NCBI RefSeq assembly: GCF_014203595.1
Contig: NZ_JACHJK010000002.1
Location: forward strand, 496,001-560,000
Direction: 5' to 3'
Length of the DNA stretch: 64,000 bases
Source: Streptomyces echinatus
GTDB taxonomy: Bacteria; Actinomycetota; Actinomycetes; Streptomycetales; Streptomycetaceae
Part shown: positions 57,314 through 64,000 of the stretch, in pieces
Layout: every line of letters begins with the position of its first letter
Position numbering within the stretch: the stretch's first letter is position 1
Position numbers and translations under genes: made by a program
The notes under the pieces: generated by a model
What the model was told of the DNA's origin: nothing
Seen by the model: only the letters and a program-made list of their open reading frames with translations
Database searches by the model: none

Positions 57314-58530
57314 TGGTCCTCCCTGAGGTCCGACGGCAGGACGGCGAGCACCCGGAAGCCGCCGTCCGGGCGCCGGCCCGCCTCGATGGTGCCACCCAGC
57401 GCGGCCGCCCGCTCCCGCATCCCGGCCAGTCCGTTGCCGCTGCCGCCGGCGTCCGCGCCGGTCGCCGGCCCGTCGTCGTCGATCCGCAGCCGCAGTACGC
57501 CGTCGCCGTAACCGAAGCGCACGCGCGCGTGCCGCGAACCGGAGTGCCGTACGACGTTGGTGAGGGCCTCCTGCAGGATGCGGAAGGCCGCGAGGTCGGC
57601 GCCGGGGGGCAGCCGTGGCGGTTCGCCCTCGGTCTCGACGGTCAGACCGGCCGCCGCGGCCTGTTCCACCAGTTCCGGCAGCCGGTCCAGGCCGGGCGCG
57701 GGGGCGCGCGGCGCGGCGCCCGGTGCGCGCAGGGTGCCGAGGACCTGGCGTACCTCGCCGAGCGCCTCCTTGCTGGCGGACTTGATGGTGGTGAGCGCGG
57801 CCCGCGCCTGCTCCGGATCGCTGTCGAGCAGCGCGAGTCCCATGCTCGCCTGCACGTTGATGACGGAGATGCTGTGCGCGAGGACGTCGTGCAGTTCGCG
57901 GGCGATGCGCAGCCGCTCCTCGTCCGCGCGCCGTCGTGCCGCCTCGGCCCGGTCCGCGCGCTCCCGCACCCACTGCTCGTGCCGCACCCGGGCCAGCTCG
58001 GCGAGGGCGACGACGGCCAGCACCCAGGTGGCGATGACGATCTCCTGGCCCAGGCCCGCGCCGCGGTCCCCGGCGGGCGGGAGCCGGCGGAAGAGCCAGA
58101 GCGCGACCAGGAGGTGTCCGGCCCACAGCAGGCCGACGGCCGCCCATGCGGCCCGCCGGTGCCCGGCGACGACCGCGCTGAAGCAGCCGACCGCGACGGT
58201 CAGGAAGACGGGGCCGTAGGGGAAGCCCAGGGCCAGGTAGACCAGGGCCGCCGCCGCGGTACCGAACGCGACGGGTACGGGGTGGCGGTTGCGCCACAGC
58301 AGGAGGAGGGAGGCGGCGAGCAGCAGCACGCGGCCGGAGCCGTCGAGCGGCACGCGGTCCTGCTGGCCGTGCGCGGCGAAGGTGCTGCCGATCAGCACGA
58401 CCGCGGTGATCAGCACCGTGGAGCGCCAAGGCAGGCGGGCGCGGTGGGCCTCGGGATCGTCCGGGCGGTTCCACCACGGGGGCCCGTACCGCCACCAGTG
58501 CGAGGGGCCGCCTGGGTACTGCTCTTCCAT
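57310..58530 (-). CDS. DesK-type sensor histidine kinase
   Basis: This 406-residue kinase has a Trp-rich N-terminus, about six membrane helices (~60-190), a HisKA_3 box RIARELHDVLAHSISVINVQA with the phospho-His, and an HATPase with LQEALTNVVRHSG and GNGLAGMRERAAALGG. It reports membrane state to the response regulator. ATG 58530 has TAGCGT seven bases upstream, a leaderless -10, and is preferred to the in-frame ATG 58587. Confidence 0.92.
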   Translation of the reverse strand: MEEQYPGGPSHWWRYGPPWWNRPDDPEAHRARLPWRSTVLITAVVLIGSTFAAHGQQDRVPLDGSGRVLLLAASLLLLWRNRHPVPVAFGTAAAALVYLALGFPYGPVFLTVAVGCFSAVVAGHRRAAWAAVGLLWAGHLLVALWLFRRLPPAGDRGAGLGQEIVIATWVLAVVALAELARVRHEQWVRERADRAEAARRRADEERLRIARELHDVLAHSISVINVQASMGLALLDSDPEQARAALTTIKSASKEALGEVRQVLGTLRAPGAAPRAPAPGLDRLPELVEQAAAAGLTVETEGEPPRLPPGADLAAFRILQEALTNVVRHSGSRHARVRFGYGDGVLRLRIDDDGPATGADAGGSGNGLAGMRERAAALGGTIEAGRRPDGGFRVLAVLPSDLREDQ

Positions 58531-58586
58531 GCGGGCCACGCTAGACGCCGCCGGGTCCCGACGGCGTCGGCCGGGCGAGGTGATCA

Positions 58587-58610
58587 CGCGTACTCCCCCG
58601 GGAGTACGCG
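58587..58610. promoter_or_regulatory. 24-bp perfect palindrome upstream of the two-component system
   Basis: Arms cgcgtactccc and gggagtacgcg are exactly complementary around a cc centre. It lies 57 bp upstream of ATG 58530, upstream of the TAGCGT -10. Its match to the ABC/SHOCT-operon site makes it a probable response-regulator box and suggests autoregulation. Confidence 0.7.
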
Positions 58611-58678
58611 CCTCGGGACTTGCCCGGTCCCCCCGGAAAGCGGGCGGCTCGGGAAGCGCCCCCCGTGAGGCACACGCC

Positions 58679-59371
58679 TCAGGCCGCGGTCAGGCCCACT
58701 CCCTCGGCGAGCCGGCCGGCCGCGTGCCGGAAGAACGCCTCGCGGTCCTCCACCACCCGGTTGAACTGACCGAAGATCTCGAATCCGACCAGTCCGAACA
58801 GCTGGGCCCAGGCCGCCACCAGCGCCACCGCGGCCTCGGGGGGCAGGTCGGGGGCGAGGTCGGCGGCCATCCGCTCGGCCTCGGGGCGCAGGCCGGCGGG
58901 CACGGACAGCCCGGCCAGGCCCGGGCCCAGGTGGGCGTCCCGGACGATGCCGATGAGGACCAGGCCGACCCGGGCCGCGGCCCGGACGGTGGTGTCGGGG
59001 GCGGAGTAACCGGGCACGGGCGAGCCGTAGATCAGCGCGTACTCGTGCGGATGGGCGAGCGCCCAGCCGCGCACGGTCTCGCACACGGCGATCCAGCGGG
59101 CCGGCGGCGGGACGTCGCAGGCGGCGTCCCGGGCCCGCTCGGAGGCCGCGCCGAGGGAGTCGTAGGCGTCGATGATCAGGGCGGTGAGCAGGTCGTCCCG
59201 GCTGGGGAAGTAGCGGTACAGGGCCGACGAGACCATGCCCAGTTCACGGGCGACCGCCCGCAGGGAGAGTTTCGCCGCGCCCTCCTCCGCCAGCTGTCTG
59301 CGCGCCGCCTCCTTGATGGCCGCGGTGACTTCCTGCCTGGCCCGTGCGCGGGCGCCCTGGGGGGTGCTCAT
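58679..59371 (-). CDS. TetR-family regulator with C-terminal WHG-type domain
   Basis: This 230-residue protein has the TetR helix-turn-helix EVTAAIKEAARRQLAEEGAAKLSLRAVARELGMVSSALYRYFPSRDDLL, then a C-terminal ligand domain with WALAHPHEYALIYGSPVPGY, characteristic of the TetR_C_33/WHG group. It likely represses itself and the divergent nitroreductase gene. ATG 59371 is the family-like start; the longer in-frame ATG 59524 lies across the operators. Confidence 0.9.
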   Translation of the reverse strand: MSTPQGARARARQEVTAAIKEAARRQLAEEGAAKLSLRAVARELGMVSSALYRYFPSRDDLLTALIIDAYDSLGAASERARDAACDVPPPARWIAVCETVRGWALAHPHEYALIYGSPVPGYSAPDTTVRAAARVGLVLIGIVRDAHLGPGLAGLSVPAGLRPEAERMAADLAPDLPPEAAVALVAAWAQLFGLVGFEIFGQFNRVVEDREAFFRHAAGRLAEGVGLTAA

Positions 59372-59430
59372 ACGAGCAAGTGTGCCACGAGCGAGAGCGC
59401 TGCACACAACAGAGAGCGGCGAACCAAAAA

Positions 59431-59445
59431 GAGAGCACCGCTCTT
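59431..59445. promoter_or_regulatory. TetR operator copy 1
   Basis: gagagc-acc-gctctt: 5 of 6 arm bases paired around a 3-nt centre. It is 60 bp upstream of the TetR start and 78 bp upstream of the nitroreductase start. Half-sites gagagc also appear near 59393 and 59412. Confidence 0.65.
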
Positions 59446-59483
59446 GCACGGGAGTGCCCGTCTGCCCCACACTGGAGTCGAGC

Positions 59484-59498
59484 GAGAGCACCGCTCTC
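59484..59498. promoter_or_regulatory. TetR operator copy 2
   Basis: gagagc-acc-gctctc is a perfect inverted repeat with the same 3-nt centre as copy 1, 53 bp away (about five helical turns). It is 25 bp upstream of the nitroreductase ATG 59523. Confidence 0.7.
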
Positions 59499-59522
59499 CC
59501 AAACTCTTCCGTGGGGGTCACC

Positions 59523-59978
59523 ATGTCGTCGTCTGCGCCGTACTACCTCAAGGGCAGCCCGCTCAACGTGCGCCTGAACGGCGTGATCGGCTGGCTGGCC
59601 CGGCACGGGCTCAGCCTCGCGGGCACCGCCGAGATGTCCGTGCCCGGCCGCAAGAGCGGGCGGATGCAGCGCATCCCGGTCAACCCGCACACCTGCGACG
59701 GCGTGCAGTACCTGGTCTCCGCGCGGGGACACTCGCAGTGGGTGCGGAACATGCGCGCGGCCGGCGGCGGCGAACTGCGCGTGGGGCGCAAGGTGCGGAC
59801 CTTCACCGCGGTGGAGCTTCCCGACGCCGAGAAGCTCCCTGTCCTGCGGACCTACCTGGAGAAGTGGGGCTGGGAGGTCAACCAGTACTTCGACGGCGTG
59901 ACCGCCAAGTCCTCCGACGAGGAGATCACCGCCTGCGCCCCCGACCACCCGGTCTTCCGCATCACCGTCACCGGCTGA
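59523..59978 (+). CDS. Deazaflavin-dependent nitroreductase (DDN) family protein
   Basis: This 151-residue protein shows NGVIGWLARHGLSLAGTAEMSVPGRKSGRMQRIPVNPHTCDGVQYLVSARGHSQWVRNMRAAGGG, the split-barrel fold of F420-dependent DDN nitroreductases. Such proteins reduce quinones and nitro compounds with F420H2. ATG 59523 is after the second operator copy. The divergent TetR indicates inducible expression by a ligand. Confidence 0.88.
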   Translation: MSSSAPYYLKGSPLNVRLNGVIGWLARHGLSLAGTAEMSVPGRKSGRMQRIPVNPHTCDGVQYLVSARGHSQWVRNMRAAGGGELRVGRKVRTFTAVELPDAEKLPVLRTYLEKWGWEVNQYFDGVTAKSSDEEITACAPDHPVFRITVTG

Positions 59979-60129
59979 CGCCCCGGAGCCGACCGGGTCC
60001 TCACGGACCGGCCGGCCCGTCGGCCCGCGGGCACGTCCCGAACCAGCGGGATCCTCTCGGACCGTCGAGTTCCGCCCGAACCAGCGGTTTGTCACGGGCC
60101 GGCGGGTTCCCTCCGGACCGCCGGGCCCC

Positions 60130-61380
60130 TCACGAGTCGGCGGGCTCCTCCGTCGGTACGACGGGCGTCGCCGGAGTTCGGTCCAGCGCGGTCAGTCCAC
60201 GCTGTGCCAGCGGGTGGGAGCGGACGATCTCGCCCAGCGACGTCGAACCCCGGGTGATGTCCTTGAACGCCCGCCACGCCGGACGGAACCCGGTGAGCGC
60301 CGCGTGGAAAAGGCCCGGGCGCCTCTCGAACACGGCCAGCAGCCGCTTCCCGACGCTCATCTCGACGCCGAGCCCCGCCTTGACCGCGAACGCGTAGTTC
60401 AGGGCCTGGCGCCGGGTGTCCACGGCGTCGTGCGCCTCGGCGATGCGGACCGCCCACTCCCCGGCCAGCCGGCCCGAGCGCAGCGCGAAGGAGATGCCCT
60501 CACGGGTCCACGGCTCCAGCAGTCCGGCCGCGTCCCCGCACACCAGCACCCGGCCGCGGGACAGCGGTGAGTCGTCGGCACGGCAGCGGGTCAGATGCCC
60601 CGAGGAGATCGCCGGCTCGAAGCCGGCGAGGCCCAGCCGGGCGATGAAGTCCTCCAAGTAGCGCTTGGTGGCGGCGCCTTCGCCGCGCGCGGAGATCACG
60701 CCGACCGTCAGGGTGTCACCCTTGGGGAACACCCAGCCGTAACTGCCCGGCATCGGGCCCCAGTCGATGAGGACGCGTCCCTTCCAGTCCTCGGCGACCG
60801 TCTCCGGCACCGGGATCTCCGCCTCCAGGCCGAGGTCCACCTGGTCGAGCTTCACGCCGACGTGGGCTCCTATCCGGCTGGCGCTGCCGTCGGCGCCGAC
60901 CACGGCGCGGGCCAGCACCGTCTCCCCGCCCTGCAGGACCACGGCGACCGTGCGCCGGTCCGGCACCGCCGAGCCGTGCTGCTCGACGCGCTGCACCGTG
61001 ACGCCCGTGCGCAGCTCGGCGCCCGCCTTCTGGGCGTGCTCGACCAGCTGCTGGTCGAACTCGGCTCGGTTGATCAGCGCGAACAGCATCTGCTTCGAGC
61101 GGCGGGTGCGGGTGAAGCGCCCGTTGCTGGAGAAGGTGATCGCGTGCACCCGGTCCCGGAAGGGCAGCTCGAAGCCGGGTGGCAGCGCGTCGCGCGAGGG
61201 GCCGATGATGCCGCCGCCGCACGTCTTGTAGCGGGGCAATTCGGCTTTCTCCAGCAACAGCACGCGCCGTCCCGCGACCGCCGCCGCATAGGCGGCCGAG
61301 GCGCCCGCGGGGCCCGCGCCCACCACGACGACGTCCCACACCCGCTGCACGTCGTCCGCCGAAGAGTTCTCGCCGCTCAC
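60130..61380 (-). CDS. Geranylgeranyl reductase-family flavoprotein
   Basis: This 416-residue FAD protein has the N-terminal dinucleotide fold WDVVVVGAGPAGASAAYAA, then LLLEKAELPRYKTCGGGI, an interior VVGADGSASRIGAHVG motif (GD-type), and RVLVCGDAAGLLEPWTREGI (second FAD contact). This is the geranylgeranyl-reductase-like group that reduces isoprenoid chains of menaquinone or lipids. GTG 61380 begins the match. It is divergent from the M20 peptidase. Confidence 0.87.
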   Translation of the reverse strand: MSGENSSADDVQRVWDVVVVGAGPAGASAAYAAAVAGRRVLLLEKAELPRYKTCGGGIIGPSRDALPPGFELPFRDRVHAITFSSNGRFTRTRRSKQMLFALINRAEFDQQLVEHAQKAGAELRTGVTVQRVEQHGSAVPDRRTVAVVLQGGETVLARAVVGADGSASRIGAHVGVKLDQVDLGLEAEIPVPETVAEDWKGRVLIDWGPMPGSYGWVFPKGDTLTVGVISARGEGAATKRYLEDFIARLGLAGFEPAISSGHLTRCRADDSPLSRGRVLVCGDAAGLLEPWTREGISFALRSGRLAGEWAVRIAEAHDAVDTRRQALNYAFAVKAGLGVEMSVGKRLLAVFERRPGLFHAALTGFRPAWRAFKDITRGSTSLGEIVRSHPLAQRGLTALDRTPATPVVPTEEPADS

Positions 61381-61511
61381 GATGGTCTACCGCTCCGATC
61401 AAGCCGCTGCCAAGTGTCCTGTCGCATCCTACGGCGGCCGTCCGCGTGGGCCGCTGTGGGAGGATCGGTGTACTCACCCCGTACAACGTCGCACCCACGA
61501 GGAGCGTGCCC

Positions 61512-62867
61512 ATGTCGTCGAATCCGGTCGCCGAGACCGTAGCCTCGCTGCTGCCCCGGGCCCAGGCGGAGCTGGCCGAACTGGTCGCCTTCAAGTCGGT
61601 GGCGGACTTCACGCAGTTCCCGAGGAGCGAGAGCGAGGCCGCCGCGAACTGGATCGCCGACGCGCTGCGCGTCGAGGGCTTCACCGACGTCGCCCTGCTC
61701 GACACGCCCGACGGCACGCAGTCGGTGTACGGCTACCTGCCGGGCCCGGAGGGTGCCAAAACGGTTCTCCTCTACGCGCACTACGACGTGCAGCCCCCGC
61801 TCGACGAGGCCGGCTGGACCACCCCGCCGTTCGAGCTGACCGAGCGCGACGGCCGCTGGTACGGCCGCGGGGCCGCCGACTGCAAGGGCGGCGTCATCAT
61901 GCACCTGCTCGCGCTGCGCGCCCTGAAGGCGAACGGCGGGGTGCCGGTGAACATCAAGGTGATCTGCGAGGGCTCGGAGGAGCAGGGCACGGGCGGCCTG
62001 GAGCGGTACGCCGAGGAGCACCCCGAGCTGCTGGAGGCGGACACCATCGTGATCGGCGACGCGGGCAACTTCCGCGTCGGCCTGCCGACGGTCACCACCA
62101 CGCTGCGCGGTATGACCCTGGTCCGGGTCCGCATCGACACCCTCGCGGGGAACCTGCACTCCGGCTCGTTCGGCGGTGCCGCCCCGGACGCGCTCGCCGC
62201 GCTGATCCGCGTGCTGGACTCGCTGCGGACCGAGGACGGCTCGACGACGGTCGACGGGCTGGACGCCACCGGGAAGTGGGACGGCCTGGAGTACGCCGAG
62301 GAGCAGTTCCGTGCGGACGCCAAGGTGCTCGACGGGGTCGGGCTGATCGGCAACGGCTCGGTCGCCGACCGTGTCTGGGCCCGCCCGGCCGTCACCGTGC
62401 TCGGCATCGACTGCCCGCCGGTGGTGGGAGCCACCCCGTCCGTGCACGCGAACGCCCGCGCGCTGATCAGCCTGCGGGTGCCGCCGGGCGTGGACGCCGC
62501 GGAGGCGACCAAGCTGCTCCAGGCGCACCTCGAGGCGCACACCCCCTGGGGCGCCCGGGTCAGCACCGAGCAGATCGGCCAGGGCCAGCCCTTCCGCGCC
62601 GACGCGACCAGCCCCGCCTACCAGGCGATGGCCGACGCGATGGCGGTCGCCTACCCGGGCGAGACGATGCAGTACGCCGGTGAGGGCGGCTCCATCCCGC
62701 TGTGCAACACCCTCGCGGCCCTGTACCCGCAGGCGGAGATCCTGCTCATCGGCCTGAGCGAGCCGGAGGCGCAGATCCACGCCCTCAACGAGAGCGTGTC
62801 CCCCCGGGAGCTGGAGCAGCTGTCGGTCGCCGAGGCGCTGTTCCTGCGCAACTACGCGGCGAGCTGA
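61512..62867 (+). CDS. M20-family metallopeptidase (dipeptidase)
   Basis: This 451-residue enzyme has zinc-binding YAHYDVQP, the RGAADCKGG Asp, catalytic Glu/metal Glu pair EGSEEQGTGG, and GDAGN (Asp), plus a later H in AQIHALNESV. This layout fits M20 dipeptidases such as carnosinase-like enzymes. ATG 61512 has aggagcg upstream. It probably recycles dipeptides in the cytoplasm. Confidence 0.9.
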   Translation: MSSNPVAETVASLLPRAQAELAELVAFKSVADFTQFPRSESEAAANWIADALRVEGFTDVALLDTPDGTQSVYGYLPGPEGAKTVLLYAHYDVQPPLDEAGWTTPPFELTERDGRWYGRGAADCKGGVIMHLLALRALKANGGVPVNIKVICEGSEEQGTGGLERYAEEHPELLEADTIVIGDAGNFRVGLPTVTTTLRGMTLVRVRIDTLAGNLHSGSFGGAAPDALAALIRVLDSLRTEDGSTTVDGLDATGKWDGLEYAEEQFRADAKVLDGVGLIGNGSVADRVWARPAVTVLGIDCPPVVGATPSVHANARALISLRVPPGVDAAEATKLLQAHLEAHTPWGARVSTEQIGQGQPFRADATSPAYQAMADAMAVAYPGETMQYAGEGGSIPLCNTLAALYPQAEILLIGLSEPEAQIHALNESVSPRELEQLSVAEALFLRNYAAS

Positions 62868-62929
62868 ACCGTTCTGCCCGGGGCAGAGGGCCCTCGCCCC
62901 CGGGCGGGGGCCCTGTCTAGCGTCGGCGC

Positions 62930-63667
62930 ATGGACGTCATCGAACTGCTGCCCCGTCTGCACCTGCTGCGCTTCCCCGTCGGCCAGGCCTATCTCTGGCA
63001 CGACGGGGAAGAGTCGACCCTGATCGACGCGGGCGTGATCGGCTCCGGCCGGACCATCGCCGAGGCGCTCCCCGCGCTGGGGCGGGCGCCACGGGACGTA
63101 CGGCGCATCGTGCTGACCCACTTCCACGAGGACCACGCGGGCGGGGCGGGCGAGTTCGCCGCGCTGAGCGGGGCCGAGGTGCTGGCGCACCATCTGGACG
63201 CCCCGTTCATACGGGGTGAACGGCCCGGTCCGCCGCCGCGGTTCGAGGATTGGGAGCGGCCGGTCCACGCCGAGGCGGTCCGGCACCTGCCCGAGGGCAC
63301 CCCGGTGCCGCCGCCCGCGGTGACCGGCCTGGCGGACGGGGACGTACTCGGCTTCGGCGGCGGTGCGCAGGTGATCCACGTCCCCGGGCACACCGACGGC
63401 AGCATCGCGCTGTTCCTGCCCGCGGAGGGCGTGCTGTTCACCGGGGACACGGTGGCGGCCGCACCGGCCGACGGGACGCCGATGCCGGGGGTGTTCAACC
63501 TGGACCGGCCGCAACTTCTGGCCTCGATAAGCCGGTTGGCCGAGCTCGGAGCCGAGGTGGCCTGTTTTGGACACGGCGCCCCGGTGATGACGGGCGCCTC
63601 CGCCGTGCTCCGCTCCCTCGGCCAGGGGCTGCCGTCCGGATCAGGCCCGCTCCCCGGTCCGGCCTGA
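62930..63667 (+). CDS. Metallo-beta-lactamase-fold hydrolase
   Basis: This 245-residue hydrolase has LTHFHEDHAGG (HxHxDH), VIHVPGHTDGSIALFL (His) and LFTGDTVAA (Asp), the standard dinuclear metal set of glyoxalase-II-like hydrolases. FGHGAPV provides the last His. ATG 62930 has TAGCGT six bases upstream, a leaderless -10. The substrate is unknown. Confidence 0.9.
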   Translation: MDVIELLPRLHLLRFPVGQAYLWHDGEESTLIDAGVIGSGRTIAEALPALGRAPRDVRRIVLTHFHEDHAGGAGEFAALSGAEVLAHHLDAPFIRGERPGPPPRFEDWERPVHAEAVRHLPEGTPVPPPAVTGLADGDVLGFGGGAQVIHVPGHTDGSIALFLPAEGVLFTGDTVAAAPADGTPMPGVFNLDRPQLLASISRLAELGAEVACFGHGAPVMTGASAVLRSLGQGLPSGSGPLPGPA

Positions 63668-63749
63668 TCCGGACGAGAGGCGCTGGATCCTTCCGGTCCG
63701 CACCCGCTCCGGACGACCGCGCCCCCGTCCGGCCCCGGCGCGACGGAAT

Positions 63750-63843
63750 GGGCCGGACCGGGTGCGATGCGGTACACCGGCCCCGGCACGAGGGGTGGGC
63801 CGGACCGGGTGCGATGCGGTACACCGGCCGCGGCACGAGGGGT
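63750..63843. repeat. 47-bp tandem repeat
   Basis: Two nearly identical units (63750-63796, 63797-63843) start gggccggaccgggtgcg and contain ggtacaccgg; a partial third copy starts at 63884. The 236-bp gap 63668-63903 has no gene. It separates two convergent genes. Confidence 0.85.
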
Positions 63844-63903
63844 GCCCCGGCTCCGGGACGACGGATGCCCCGGGACGAGGGGTGGGCCGGACCGGGTGGC
63901 CGG

Positions 63904-64000
63904 TCAGCCGACCGGTACGCCGGCCTCCAGGTAGAGCGCCCTGCCCCGCTCGCGCGCTCGCAGCGCCCAGCGCAGCCGCTCGTAACGGACCGGGGGCAGC
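63904..64000 (-). CDS. Partial CDS, 5' end beyond the window edge
   Basis: Only the last ~31 codons are visible on the minus strand. They read VRYERLRWALRARERGRALY and LEAGVPVG and end at TGA 63904. It is Arg/Leu-rich and helical, with no recognisable family from this fragment. The true start and function lie outside the window. Confidence 0.5.
   Translation of the reverse strand, partial: LPPVRYERLRWALRARERGRALYLEAGVPVG

Noticed and set aside
63750-63843. Possible CRISPR array
   Set aside because: Only two full contiguous copies and no spacers.

Overview
The window reads as a Streptomyces chromosome or a very close relative. G+C is very high, with G or C in almost every third codon position. 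GTG starts are common, and many start codons sit 6-9 bases after a TAnnnT-like -10 box, as in leaderless genes. The gene content is typical of the group: a conservon with a CYP157-like P450, an F420/deazaflavin-type nitroreductase, a mycothiol-dependent-type isomerase, a DUF6643-like protein and many DeoR, ROK, TetR and MarR regulators. I saw no rRNA, tRNA or CRISPR array.

Layout. Positions 1-2 kb hold a GAF-domain regulator cut by the window edge, a 3-hydroxybutyrate dehydrogenase and a NUDIX hydrolase. Positions 2.1-5.05 kb are a nested mobile region: a 1509-bp IS4-type element with 20-bp inverted repeats and a 10-bp target duplication lies in the terminal hairpin of a TnpB (IS200/IS605, IS1341-like) element. 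Positions 5.2-18.1 kb are mostly envelope and housekeeping genes: lnt, an O-antigen-ligase-like membrane protein, an Asp/Glu racemase-like protein, an HpnB-like glycosyltransferase, a TerD-TerA fusion, a MOSC protein and an unusual beta-helix plus AAA+ ATPase. Positions 18.3-22.7 kb carry a large membrane protein with a split hydrolase signature, a DeoR regulator and a SRPBCC protein.

Positions 22.7-28.8 kb are one minus-strand block: conservon cvnA-B-C-D-E followed by a second P450 and a translationally coupled crotonase. Next come a cysteine desulfhydrase/synthase-like PLP enzyme and an anti-sigma-type ATPase with a long Ala/Pro tail. At 32.1-35.7 kb is a three-gene FtsX/ABC/SHOCT operon. 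At 35.9-38.5 kb is a self-regulated TetR-cupin-DUF4865-phosphotriesterase operon. At 39.2-40.8 kb is a secreted protein with an AraC regulator and a candidate direct-repeat operator. At 41.7-49.8 kb are a patatin, a ROK regulator, an AlkB-like oxygenase diverging from rlmG, and an agaS/aldolase operon diverging from a DeoR regulator. At 50-64 kb are two MFS pumps (one with a divergent MarR), SMI1/KNR4 and HAD proteins, a two-component system, a TetR/nitroreductase pair, a geranylgeranyl-reductase-like flavoprotein, an M20 dipeptidase and a metallo-beta-lactamase-fold protein.

The main links between genes come from intergenic DNA. Closely similar 22-bp palindromes precede both the two-component system (58.6 kb) and the ABC/SHOCT operon (35.8 kb), suggesting one regulon. 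Several regulators have clear palindromes or direct repeats beside their start codons. Three intergenic stretches (about 39.0, 41.4 and 50.2 kb) look like decayed gene fragments.
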